This document shows, in pieces, positions 45,671 through 54,211 of a stretch of 64,000 nucleotides of DNA (position 1 is the stretch's first letter; every line of letters starts with the position of its first letter). Made by a program: the position numbers and the translations under genes. The DNA comes from a virus, in the IMG/VR virus record IMGVR_UViG_3300028883_000992, positions 27,136-91,135 of that record; one strand, given 5' to 3'. Below the pieces are notes generated by a model that was given only the letters and a program-made list of their open reading frames with translations, did not search any database and was not told the DNA's origin.

Positions 45671-46711
45671 TTACGTTGCTACATATAAGTAACAAGGTCT
45701 ACCGGATTCCCAAACAGCACAACCCATTCTACGTCCCATAGAATAAGACACTTTACGAGTTAGAGCATCACGGGTTTCCATAACCTGAATTGGACCTTGC
45801 TCTGCAAAGATACCAAATGTATCATAAGGAATAAGTATGACCTCACCCGCAGGAATAGCATCACTGCCACCAACACCTGCACCTATAATTTGTGACTTTG
45901 ATGTACGAACAATCTGCTTACGCACACCAACAAGAGGTACATCCTTATAACCTTTAATATGCATACTCCTAAAAGACTCTTCCTTAACAAATTCAGGAAG
46001 ATGATCTGTAAGAGAAGCAGAAGAAAGATTAGCAGCATCCATTAAAGTCGTTGTACGTCCAAAAAACGCCTTTGGACCTTCCTCAGAATTATCTTCTACC
46101 CACTTAATAGCAGTATCAAGTGCACTAATACTTAACGTACCTGTAGCAGAATTAGCATGCGTACCTGCCTTGAAACTATCACGTATAGCACTCCACATCA
46201 ACATATTAGCAGCACCAACAAATTGTTTACGTGCTTTATTAACCTGACTCTGGAAATCATAGAACTTACCAGAAGCAAGTAAATCTACGTTGAAACTAAA
46301 AGCTGCATAAATAGAATCAAAATTCAGAGTGAATTCTTCTGTACTAACTTTAGTAGTAAACATCTCAATGTGATCAGTTTCATCACCAAGCCAATACAGA
46401 GTAGGTTCACCTTCACGCTGATAAACAGGTTGCTCAGTAAATTCATACATACCATCATAAGGCATAAGAATTCCTGTTAAATCCTGAAATGGAGCTTCAT
46501 CCATCAATCTGCGATATACAATATTAGCAACAACATAAGCTGCTGAATCAGTGCCAATTTCACTGCGGAGTTCAGCAAAAGACTCTTTAAGCTCCATAGC
46601 CTTTTCTGAATCAGTCTTTTCCAAGACCTTTGTTTTATCTCCACTGTCATTGACAGATTTAGACTTATCAACAGCAGTTGCAATTAACTCATTTAATCTA
46701 TTAGTATCCAT
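45671..46711 (-). CDS. Major capsid protein (HK97 fold), 346 aa
   Basis: Position after protease and scaffold genes, length and sequence pattern fit an HK97-type major capsid protein. The N-terminal 50 residues are charged and helical (scaffold-like delta segment). Later come strands of the E-loop type (PLTGILMPYDGMYEFTEQPVYQ is not exact; the visible strand is TGILMPYDGMYEF) and a P/A-domain-like end (GAGVGGSDAIPAGEVILIPY, RKVSYSMGRRMGCAVW). AGGAG lies 5 bases before ATG. A hairpin follows the gene. Confidence 0.8.
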   Translation of the reverse strand: MDTNRLNELIATAVDKSKSVNDSGDKTKVLEKTDSEKAMELKESFAELRSEIGTDSAAYVVANIVYRRLMDEAPFQDLTGILMPYDGMYEFTEQPVYQREGEPTLYWLGDETDHIEMFTTKVSTEEFTLNFDSIYAAFSFNVDLLASGKFYDFQSQVNKARKQFVGAANMLMWSAIRDSFKAGTHANSATGTLSISALDTAIKWVEDNSEEGPKAFFGRTTTLMDAANLSSASLTDHLPEFVKEESFRSMHIKGYKDVPLVGVRKQIVRTSKSQIIGAGVGGSDAIPAGEVILIPYDTFGIFAEQGPIQVMETRDALTRKVSYSMGRRMGCAVWESGRPCYLYVAT

Positions 46712-46730
46712 ATTATCTCCTAACTAAAAA

Positions 46731-47372
46731 TTAATAATGTATAGGTACATAGCCGCCAGTTGCTGTATTATAATAACCTGCATCAATACGGTGAGGAATG
46801 GCCCTAATCTCAGCAAAAGCACCACGACCATAAGGAGCCGCACTCTGAGCGTCATAATAAGTAAGATAGAAACATGCATTAACACGGAAACCAGTAGTAT
46901 GCTCTACCCAACCACAAGCAGTTTGAACATTAGACCAGTACCCCGGATGACTTCCATTTTCTGCTAAAATAGGCAATACAGGCTGAAAAGCACCACCAGA
47001 ATAAGCAGCATTAGCACTATTTACATCGTTACGAGCCAAAGTCTCTTCTGCTGACCAAGTAGAACTATAAACACGATCAGTCCTATACCATCCACCATAA
47101 TGAAAGGTAGCTTTACGTGGATATGTGGCAGTCGCAGTAGACTTATCTTTAGCGTCAGAAGTTGTACCACCATACACATTGACAAGTGGATTATGATTTT
47201 CCCAATCAACAAGGTAACAACACTTGGCTGCATCAGCCGAACTACGTGGTGGAGCAAATTCCATATTCCCAGTAGTGGAATCAAAACCTGTAGGGTAAAC
47301 ACCACTGCCACGATACGCAGTACCAGTTAATACACCTTGTATAGATTTTCCATATTTAAGAACAGTTAACAT
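46731..47372 (-). CDS. Putative head decoration protein, 213 aa
   Basis: The gene is between the scaffold and capsid genes, where head decoration proteins are often coded. AAGGAG precedes the ATG. The product is Tyr/Gly/Ala/Ser-rich, beta-like, with long polar loops (YGGWYRTDRVYSSTWSAEET). No family motif is certain. Confidence 0.45.
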   Translation of the reverse strand: MLTVLKYGKSIQGVLTGTAYRGSGVYPTGFDSTTGNMEFAPPRSSADAAKCCYLVDWENHNPLVNVYGGTTSDAKDKSTATATYPRKATFHYGGWYRTDRVYSSTWSAEETLARNDVNSANAAYSGGAFQPVLPILAENGSHPGYWSNVQTACGWVEHTTGFRVNACFYLTYYDAQSAAPYGRGAFAEIRAIPHRIDAGYYNTATGGYVPIHY

Positions 47373-47385
47373 ATATTATCTCCTT

Positions 47386-47919
47386 TTACTTTATTGCATA
47401 AATATTTTTCAAAATTTTATCTACGGTAGAATCTTTGTCATCAGACTTGTCTTTTCCATTTGGAACATCTTGACTAGCACCAACAAGATCGTCCTTAGAA
47501 GAAGCAGCCAACTCAGCAATACTATCAATATGAGCCTTAAAATCGTCTTCGTTTAAACTTGCAGTAACCTTAATGAGTTCATCAACCTTCTTAACCAGAA
47601 CTTCCTTATCAAGTTTAAGATCAGCAAACTTATCATTAACATAAACAACACGTTCAGCTATAATCTTCTCTGCAACGAGTTTATCTTTCTCTTCTTTTAC
47701 CGATTTAATCTCATTATCTTTATCTTCACTGGCCTTAGTTAGTTCATCAATCTTAGACTGTAATTCATCTCTTTCCTTCTGAAAAACCTCTTCAGCATCA
47801 GCCATATTCTTATCAGACTCAAAACTCTTTTTAAGTTCATCCATCTTTTTATCGTAATCAGCTTTCAGATCAGCAACAGCCTTATCTACTTTAGCCTTTA
47901 ATTGTTCCCCAGTGTACAT
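47386..47919 (-). CDS. Nested short scaffold (internal in-frame start), 177 aa
   Basis: Codon 91 is an ATG preceded by GGAGGTAAT, a near-perfect SD with 4-base spacing, in the same frame as the scaffold. Translation from it would give only the coiled-coil part (MYTGEQLKAKVDKAV...). Nested in-frame starts for scaffold proteins are known from lambda Nu3. The DNA signal is clear; actual use is inference. Confidence 0.55.
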   Translation of the reverse strand: MYTGEQLKAKVDKAVADLKADYDKKMDELKKSFESDKNMADAEEVFQKERDELQSKIDELTKASEDKDNEIKSVKEEKDKLVAEKIIAERVVYVNDKFADLKLDKEVLVKKVDELIKVTASLNEDDFKAHIDSIAELAASSKDDLVGASQDVPNGKDKSDDKDSTVDKILKNIYAIK

Positions 47920-48189
47920 ATTACCTCCGTTATTAATATATGCAGAAAGATCATTTTTTACGTCTTCTGCAATAGATAAATTCTTACTTTCACTTAAAAT
48001 ACGATCAATTATATAAATTCTTTCTTTCTTTGTATAAATATCGTCAAAAAATCCTGTACCTAACTTGGCTACAGATAACTTAATAGAATCTTCATCATCC
48101 AATGGTAATATATTGTTAGTTTCATCTGCAAATACCTTACCATTTTTTAATGTATCATCTACATTAACATCAAGTTTACGTATTTTCAT
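47386..48189 (-). CDS. Capsid scaffold protein, 267 aa
   Basis: Residues about 91-240 are a long, charged coiled coil (DELQSKIDELTKASEDKDNE), which is the usual make-up of a scaffold core that guides capsid assembly and is then removed by the protease. The gene directly follows the protease gene and precedes head and capsid genes. GAGGT precedes the ATG. A strong internal SD and ATG start at codon 91 suggest a second, shorter product. Confidence 0.75.
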   Translation of the reverse strand: MKIRKLDVNVDDTLKNGKVFADETNNILPLDDEDSIKLSVAKLGTGFFDDIYTKKERIYIIDRILSESKNLSIAEDVKNDLSAYINNGGNMYTGEQLKAKVDKAVADLKADYDKKMDELKKSFESDKNMADAEEVFQKERDELQSKIDELTKASEDKDNEIKSVKEEKDKLVAEKIIAERVVYVNDKFADLKLDKEVLVKKVDELIKVTASLNEDDFKAHIDSIAELAASSKDDLVGASQDVPNGKDKSDDKDSTVDKILKNIYAIK

Positions 48190-49066
48190 TTTGTAACCTC
48201 ATGTTTAAAATAAATCTATAAGTCTCATTATCAATTTTATCTTCATCTAATATATCTAAAACTGAAAAACCTTTAGATGCTGCTGACAATCCAACTGCAC
48301 CTTTATCAGCAGGATAATCAACAACAGCAGCACCAGTATAAGTTAAGTCATGTAAAATTCTTGCTGTCCCTGTCATCCAACGATCTTCCAGATGTTCACA
48401 GTAATCTGCTTCACGATAAAATGTTCTACCACATTCACCACATGTACAAGACTCAAAATAAGTCTCCATTGAAAAATAAAGTTGGTTTTTCTCAAACAAT
48501 TTTCTAATATCATCAGCCTCAACTGGAAAACGGTTTCTATAAATTATTGCCTTGCAATAAATATACGAGTCTTCGCCATATTTATAACCATACTGATTAA
48601 GTTGGGCACCTTCAATTTCATTTAAAGAATATTTATCTGCTTTATAAACCTTGTTATTAATAGTATCAACAAAATAAACTTCATCAATATATCCTATAAC
48701 ATACGTACCTGTGTGCCCCTTATATTCAGAATATACTATAGGTTTACCTAATGCAGTATGTGCAGATGATTTAACTTCTTCATATGGCATTTCATCTAAA
48801 TTGAGATTCTTATTTGCATGACACAATTTAAAACCAATATTAATAGTATCTTTTACTTCTGCATCAGTATAATTTAACTGATCAGGTTGAAAAACAAAAT
48901 TAACACGTTCAGAAGATTTAGATTGATCCTTATCTTTGAAAATATTCACACACACCGCAACACGCTGATCATCTTTAGGAAACTCTTTTCGCATTGTTGC
49001 ATCAGACATACAACGTGAAACAAAATCGCTTTGTTTTTCATCTTTATGTGGCTTTGGTAATGGCAT
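48176..49066 (-). CDS. Prohead maturation protease with zinc-like insert, 296 aa
   Basis: The N-terminus has the motif PLPKPHKDEKQSDFVSRCMS...QRVAVC, found at the start of many phage head proteins of this type. The central part resembles gp21-type prohead proteases: SAHTALGKPIV (His103), GYIDEVYF, YFSMETYFE with probable catalytic Ser199, and TGAAVVDYPADKGA. Between the last two lies a Cys/His cluster CTCGECG...YCEH (207-225) that could bind zinc. It would cut the scaffold and capsid precursor. GGAG precedes the ATG. Confidence 0.7.
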   Translation of the reverse strand: MPLPKPHKDEKQSDFVSRCMSDATMRKEFPKDDQRVAVCVNIFKDKDQSKSSERVNFVFQPDQLNYTDAEVKDTINIGFKLCHANKNLNLDEMPYEEVKSSAHTALGKPIVYSEYKGHTGTYVIGYIDEVYFVDTINNKVYKADKYSLNEIEGAQLNQYGYKYGEDSYIYCKAIIYRNRFPVEADDIRKLFEKNQLYFSMETYFESCTCGECGRTFYREADYCEHLEDRWMTGTARILHDLTYTGAAVVDYPADKGAVGLSAASKGFSVLDILDEDKIDNETYRFILNMRLQNENT

Positions 49067-49077
49067 TTATATCTCCA

Positions 49078-49410
49078 TTATTTTTTCAATATACTCATAA
49101 TTTCTTTATGATTATCACTAATATCACATTTAATATCTGAAAGCTGCTTGTCTATATTTAAAACCTCCTTTTGAATACACGCATTTAAAAATGGATGTGC
49201 ATTAACATTACTAGAATGTCCTTCAATTGCACGATCAACTATTATATGTAATTCGTCTTGAATTTCCTGTCTAAATCGAGCGTTTTGATCTGTAATATCA
49301 TTTAATTTATAAAAAACTCCACCTGCTGTACTAACTACAGTAATTAAAATAGTTATTGTGGAGAAAAGTAATACTCGGTGTCCATTCATAGCGTCAATTA
49401 TTTTTTTCAT
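49078..49410 (-). CDS. Membrane-anchored coiled-coil protein, 110 aa
   Basis: The ATG overlaps the portal stop (ATGA). One membrane segment at about 13-35 (VLLFSTITILITVVSTAGGVF) is followed by a polar helical domain with heptad-like spacing. This layout could be a holin-, spanin- or superinfection-exclusion-type protein. There is no second lysis gene nearby to decide. Confidence 0.5.
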   Translation of the reverse strand: MKKIIDAMNGHRVLLFSTITILITVVSTAGGVFYKLNDITDQNARFRQEIQDELHIIVDRAIEGHSSNVNAHPFLNACIQKEVLNIDKQLSDIKCDISDNHKEIMSILKK

Positions 49411-50930
49411 TGATCCTGCCTTTTGTTTTTCTTTTTCTTGTCTTGCTTCTTCTCATTTGGTTTCATAGGCTGCGGATTATTATCAGTTTCTTCAGTTTGA
49501 TTACCTTGAAACGGCTGTTCAGGTGGAGTCATTAATTCATCAATGCCCTGTGATTCTTCGTCTTCTCTACGTTTAACCTCAGTATCAAGATCAAAATCAA
49601 TCATGTCAAGATACGTGCGTTTACTAAGACAACCAGTGAAATAAACATCATGCATCAATGCCATATGTAACGACTTATTTGCGTTAATACGTTCCATATC
49701 AACAGCAGGAGTTATATCAATATTATTTTGCTGTGCAATCTTAGTTAATATATTTATCATATAATCTTTAATCTCAAATTGTGCTTCCTTTGCTGTTTCT
49801 GCAAAATAATTAATTTCCTGCTCTACATCTTTACTGCCAGATAAACCAAATAAAACAGGTGGAATACCCATTGCAATCATAAAGCGAGTCATTTCTGGCT
49901 CATATTTCTTTTCATAATCAAGTATCTCTGTATTTGGAATAATATCATTATAATCAACATCATGTGGAGTAACAAGTACAAAACTTGGTTCTGGATCATC
50001 AAGAAGATTTTTAAAAGCCGCTAACCTATTATTATCAGCAGGAAATTCGTCGGTTCCCAACTTAAAAAGTAAAATACGTTTGATAATTCTATCAATAACG
50101 GCCCCATCCATTTCACGTTTCTTATGTAAGTCCCTTAATGTACCTAAAACATTAAGTCCATATGGAACTCCCCAAACTTGATGATGTGATATAGCCCTTT
50201 TAATATGATAAATCAGTTTACTATTAAGTTCAATAGTATTACCACGATAAGTATTTGTTCTAATTTTATCTAATGTACTGCGTTTTAATGTACGTTTAAT
50301 TGGGGCAACCTGTGGATTGGTTCTTCCGTCCCTACGTAAGACATTAACATCAACTTCTAAATTATATGAAACTTCACCAAAATCAGAATATGTATCATCA
50401 ATTTTAATTTTGTTAGGATTAAGACACATAATCTTAGTGGGAAGTTTATAGTTTTTACCACCTATATTAACATTCTCCCAAGTTTCATATGGAAAAACAT
50501 TACCTAATTTCCAATATTGATGTACAATAACTTTTTTTAGTGAACGTATACCTGTAGTAGCTATTGATAAATCTCTATTAACATTTTCTGCCCAATATTT
50601 AATTATCTTATCAAACTCTTCATTTCCACTATCTAAAAATTTTAGCCTCGTTGCACTAAATGTAACATATAAATCTATAGCTCTCCCAAATAAATCTTCC
50701 CAAAGATATAGACGATTCATTATGTCAAAAACATCTTTGATATTCTTTTCATCAAGATATTGTTCTAAATTTGGATCAGCTTTTAAATATGGTATTGGTA
50801 AATCTGGATTGCCAACACGCTTAGGTAACTTAATGGCAAAAGCCTGTCCTATATCAATATTTTTATTTGTATAAATATTGTTACGCACCACATTAGTACT
50901 AATATTTTTTTCATCAAAATTTATATTCAA
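49407..50930 (-). CDS. Portal protein, 507 aa
   Basis: The gene follows large terminase and precedes protease and scaffold genes. The 507-residue product has portal-like regions: a helical N-terminal part (FDIMNRLYLWEDLFGRAID), a wing-like beta region, YEPEMTRFMIAMGIPPVLFG (about 345-365), which is common in portals, and a polar, Lys-rich tail. I use TTG 50930: it has GGAG 7 bases upstream and forms a TTGA overlap with the terminase stop. The TTG two codons upstream is too close to the SD. The portal ring is the DNA channel of the capsid. Confidence 0.85.
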   Translation of the reverse strand: MNINFDEKNISTNVVRNNIYTNKNIDIGQAFAIKLPKRVGNPDLPIPYLKADPNLEQYLDEKNIKDVFDIMNRLYLWEDLFGRAIDLYVTFSATRLKFLDSGNEEFDKIIKYWAENVNRDLSIATTGIRSLKKVIVHQYWKLGNVFPYETWENVNIGGKNYKLPTKIMCLNPNKIKIDDTYSDFGEVSYNLEVDVNVLRRDGRTNPQVAPIKRTLKRSTLDKIRTNTYRGNTIELNSKLIYHIKRAISHHQVWGVPYGLNVLGTLRDLHKKREMDGAVIDRIIKRILLFKLGTDEFPADNNRLAAFKNLLDDPEPSFVLVTPHDVDYNDIIPNTEILDYEKKYEPEMTRFMIAMGIPPVLFGLSGSKDVEQEINYFAETAKEAQFEIKDYMINILTKIAQQNNIDITPAVDMERINANKSLHMALMHDVYFTGCLSKRTYLDMIDFDLDTEVKRREDEESQGIDELMTPPEQPFQGNQTEETDNNPQPMKPNEKKQDKKKKNKRQDQ

Positions 50931-52555
50931 GCCCAAACTCCTACAGCAGTAATTTTCTTAGGTCTATATACTTCTGCAATTAAACAATAGTCTAAAGCCG
51001 CCATATTACATAAAGCTAAAGCCATTGCCCTATCTCGCTTTTTCCCACCGGGAGCAACATAAACAAATTTATTGCCACGTTCTTCAATAACTAATTGCGT
51101 TAATTCTCTTTTTGTACGTTGAATTTCAATGGAAGCATTAAATTCTTCTGTATTACCTTCAGATCGTTTCATATCTAACGGGAGTTTCAATCTTCCATTT
51201 TGGAACGAAGATTTCAATTTATCAAACATCTCAGAAATATTATCAACTGTAAAATTAAACATTTTAATAATGTGTCTGCCATCTAATTTTTGATGTAACT
51301 TATCTTCCATATCTAACAGAGGTTCCACATTATAAACAGGAGAGCCATATCTTAACAAATCTTTTAAGGCTCTACCATAACTATCATTATCAATAAATAT
51401 ACGAACTATATTAAACTTCTTACACAATTCAAATATTTTCATGGCCTGATTTGGCATTTCTAAACCATTATCTGCATAAGAATGAACTAATTTGAACAGT
51501 CTATGCTTCTCATCAACCTCAAAAACCTGAATTGCAAAATTGTCACCATTAACAACTCTTGCATTGTCAATACCCATTACATAAGTTCTTCTTCTACATC
51601 CTCTTGCTAATGATATAGCTATAGGCTCATCAGGATTACGTCCATCAATAACACTTTCTGTTAATATATTAACCGGGTCTTCTTTAGGGGTAACTCTTGG
51701 AGACTCTAGTAAACGATATGTAAATATAGCATCTGATTCACTCGCAATTTTACAATGCATCTCCATTAAATACTTTTCTTCAGTCATAGATGGCTCATTT
51801 TTAATATGTTCACGAACCATCTTACTCATTCTATATGGAGAGTTTTCTACAAGATCAATATCACGATGATCATATTCTAAAATCGCGTATTCAGGGTCTT
51901 TTAATGACATTTTATATTTATAAAGTACATATTTAGCATAAGCATGATTCCATGTATAAAATCCTGTAGTTGCATAAATCTGTTTATTGATACGTTTAGT
52001 GCTTTTCTCAACCATCAAATAAGGCAATGCAACTGTATTGACCATATTGGGATCATGATCTTTATATTCATCAAAAACAGCTATTGTATTTCTGCGACCT
52101 CTTGCCTTTTCAGTAAGTGCTAAAGATTCAATAAAAGAACCGTTAGTAAACTTCATCTTAAAAGTTTTACCCATTCTAATAGCATTTTTACTTCTTGACA
52201 ACTCTACGCAGTCAGCAAATAACGGGCATCTATCGTAAAATTGTTGCACATATTCCCAAAACTGATCCCACTGCTTAGACGTAGGAGTATAATAACCTAT
52301 ACCTTCTTCTGGATATAAAATAGCCCTCAAACAACAAAATAATGCCAATATCCAAGTTTTACCGCAACCACGACCAAGAAATAAAAATATAGCACTGCAA
52401 TGCCACAAAGCCAACAATGCTATCCTCTGCCACCATATTAAATCCACATTAAAAATATCTTTGGCTGCCTGAATGGGGTGTAAACGCCAAAAAAGTATTA
52501 ACTTTTCCCTTCTATTGGGGCGTGTCTGTTCTTCTTTACTTAATCTAACTGTCAT
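50927..52555 (-). CDS. Terminase large subunit, 542 aa
   Basis: The packaging motor is recognised from ATPase motifs GRGCGKT (61-67, Walker A) and NTIAVFDEYKD (156-166, Walker B plus catalytic Glu), and from nuclease-domain motifs VMGIDNARVVNGDNFAI (first Asp), IFIDNDSYG and KKRDRAMALAL (last Asp). The N-terminus has WWQRIALLALW, the adenine-binding type motif. The ATG overlaps the preceding stop (ATGA). It cuts and pumps DNA into proheads through the portal. Confidence 0.93.
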   Translation of the reverse strand: MTVRLSKEEQTRPNRREKLILFWRLHPIQAAKDIFNVDLIWWQRIALLALWHCSAIFLFLGRGCGKTWILALFCCLRAILYPEEGIGYYTPTSKQWDQFWEYVQQFYDRCPLFADCVELSRSKNAIRMGKTFKMKFTNGSFIESLALTEKARGRRNTIAVFDEYKDHDPNMVNTVALPYLMVEKSTKRINKQIYATTGFYTWNHAYAKYVLYKYKMSLKDPEYAILEYDHRDIDLVENSPYRMSKMVREHIKNEPSMTEEKYLMEMHCKIASESDAIFTYRLLESPRVTPKEDPVNILTESVIDGRNPDEPIAISLARGCRRRTYVMGIDNARVVNGDNFAIQVFEVDEKHRLFKLVHSYADNGLEMPNQAMKIFELCKKFNIVRIFIDNDSYGRALKDLLRYGSPVYNVEPLLDMEDKLHQKLDGRHIIKMFNFTVDNISEMFDKLKSSFQNGRLKLPLDMKRSEGNTEEFNASIEIQRTKRELTQLVIEERGNKFVYVAPGGKKRDRAMALALCNMAALDYCLIAEVYRPKKITAVGVWA

Positions 52556-53475
52556 GCTTTTATAGCGTTAACTACAGGACGCTCTTTCTTTTCTTCTTCT
52601 TTAACCTTCTCTGATTGTTCCATTGAACGCTCTGTTAAGTCTTTAGCTAATTCAAGTTCTTCAGGTGAAAGTTCTTCGCGTTCAACACCTGATAAAATAT
52701 TATGCATCTCATCTACAGAAAGTGGGGAATTAATTGGAGCACGTTGTATACGTTCTTGATTAAAACGTAATTCTTCTTGCAGGTCTTTCTCTTCTTCTTC
52801 TTCAATATTTTTCAGTTTTTCTTCTAATGTAACTGAAAGTTCAGATATACTTTTAGCACTTTTTTCTAAATGTGCATCACGCTGTTGACGGGTAATTCCA
52901 AGATGTTTCTGTATATTTAAAATACTATTCTCTAATTTGTCTTTTATATCTATATCGTTTTTCTTTGTTACATAATCAGGCTGTAAAACCTGCTTGTTAA
53001 AACGCAGTAACTTAATCTCAGTTAAAATCAAATCCTTTAAAAGAACTCTATCAGAAGTAGTATTAAAAGTAAATTCTTCCTGATATTTTTTAGATAAGTC
53101 CTTAATAATTTTTTGCTCATTTTCATCAAATACACCTAAATCTATAATCTCTTTAGCTATGCTATGATCTACATCAAATCCACTCTTAACATAAACATTT
53201 TTCTTATTTTTCTTTTTTGTTTTCTTCTTGGTTTTCTTTTCCCAACGATTTTCACGCAATAATTTACCTGTCTTAGAATCAAACCTCTTATCAAAATCAG
53301 CAGGTGGACGTTTCCATCCATAAGCATCAGGATTTTGACATATATCAATAATTTCTTTGATCTTTAATTCTATATCTTTTTCATCTAATTCAGGATTTTT
53401 TTGTTTAAGATATTGAACCCCTTCTTTAAATTTCTTTTCACGTTCTTCTTCAGTAAGTATAATTTGTTTTGCCAT
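52552..53475 (-). CDS. Putative terminase small subunit, 307 aa
   Basis: It is the first gene of the structural block and overlaps the large terminase gene (ATGA), as small terminase genes usually do. The product is helical and highly charged, with a Lys cluster (EKKTKKKTKKKNKKN, about 79-93) and an acidic coiled coil. It is longer than common small terminases (150-200 aa). AAAGGAA precedes the ATG. Recognition of DNA by it is inferred from position. Confidence 0.55.
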   Translation of the reverse strand: MAKQIILTEEEREKKFKEGVQYLKQKNPELDEKDIELKIKEIIDICQNPDAYGWKRPPADFDKRFDSKTGKLLRENRWEKKTKKKTKKKNKKNVYVKSGFDVDHSIAKEIIDLGVFDENEQKIIKDLSKKYQEEFTFNTTSDRVLLKDLILTEIKLLRFNKQVLQPDYVTKKNDIDIKDKLENSILNIQKHLGITRQQRDAHLEKSAKSISELSVTLEEKLKNIEEEEEKDLQEELRFNQERIQRAPINSPLSVDEMHNILSGVEREELSPEELELAKDLTERSMEQSEKVKEEEKKERPVVNAIKA

Positions 53476-53503
53476 ATGAAATTCCTTTCATTTACTATAC
53501 GAC

Positions 53504-53534
53504 AAAATAAAAAAAGCGGTATAAAATACCGCTT
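53504..53534 (-). terminator. Intrinsic terminator 2 before the structural block
   Basis: AAGCGGTAT and ATACCGCTT form a perfect 9-bp stem with an AAA loop. On the minus strand it is followed by a T-rich run (TTTTTATTTT), as expected for a rho-independent terminator. It lies 30 bases before the small-terminase start. Confidence 0.8.
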
Positions 53535-53565
53535 AAAAACAAATACCGCCCATAAGGACGGTATT
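53535..53565 (-). terminator. Intrinsic terminator 1 before the structural block
   Basis: AATACCG and CGGTATT (53542-53565) form a 7-bp stem, extended by two GC pairs across a bulged A. TGTTTTT follows on the minus strand. It stands directly in front of the second terminator and shares the GGTATT arm sequence. The two together would end transcripts coming from the sigma-like gene. Confidence 0.7.
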
Positions 53566-53629
53566 CCTACACCTTCTACACATGGCAGATTATCTATATT
53601 AGATACGAATAACTAAATATAATATATTA

Positions 53630-54211
53630 TTACAATCCTGCATCAGCAGTGGATAAATTTACAAGCATTTTGTTGGCCTTAGCAAACTCAAACAACCTCT
53701 TTTTTATTGTTAATAAATGTTTTCTTAAATCGTAACCCCTTGACTTCATATCAATTAAGCTAGATTTAAATTTTCCACTTGTCTTATATGTATTATCTGG
53801 CATATCGTACATATCACATATTGTGTCAAAAATGACACACTGATAACAAGTCAGTTGTGACCTGAATTCATCAATAAGATCATCAGGCACTTCTTCTTCT
53901 ACATATGGTATAGTTGAATAATCAATAGAATTTTGATCATAATGAAGCATATTGTCGTCAAAATATTCTTGACGGTATTTATGAGCATCAAGAACATGCT
54001 TTTTTGCTTCTAACGCTATAAAACCATATACAAATTCAAACATAGTACCACGATTTTCATCATATTTTTCAGGTATGCTCTGCCATAATTTTATACTAAT
54101 ATCTTGCTTCAAATCTTCTCTTTTATCTTGATCTTTCTCATATAAGCCTGTGAAATAATTAAGCCAAGCCTGAGTTGTTGATGCAGATATAAGATAATCA
54201 AAATCTATCAC
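53630..54211 (-). CDS. RNA polymerase sigma-like factor, 193 aa
   Basis: Residues about 20-80 follow the sigma-70 region-2 layout (KREDLKQDISIKLWQSIPEKYD, TMFEFVYGFIALEAKKHVLD), and the C-terminal half (LTCYQCVIFDTICDMYD, SSLIDMKSRGYDLRKHLLTIKKRL) looks like a region-4 helix set. The length is near that of T4 gp55 (185 aa) and ECF sigmas. It would direct host RNA polymerase to phage late genes. The start is GTG, overlapping the clamp stop (GTGA), so it is translated together with the clamp. Confidence 0.65.
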   Translation of the reverse strand: MIDFDYLISASTTQAWLNYFTGLYEKDQDKREDLKQDISIKLWQSIPEKYDENRGTMFEFVYGFIALEAKKHVLDAHKYRQEYFDDNMLHYDQNSIDYSTIPYVEEEVPDDLIDEFRSQLTCYQCVIFDTICDMYDMPDNTYKTSGKFKSSLIDMKSRGYDLRKHLLTIKKRLFEFAKANKMLVNLSTADAGL

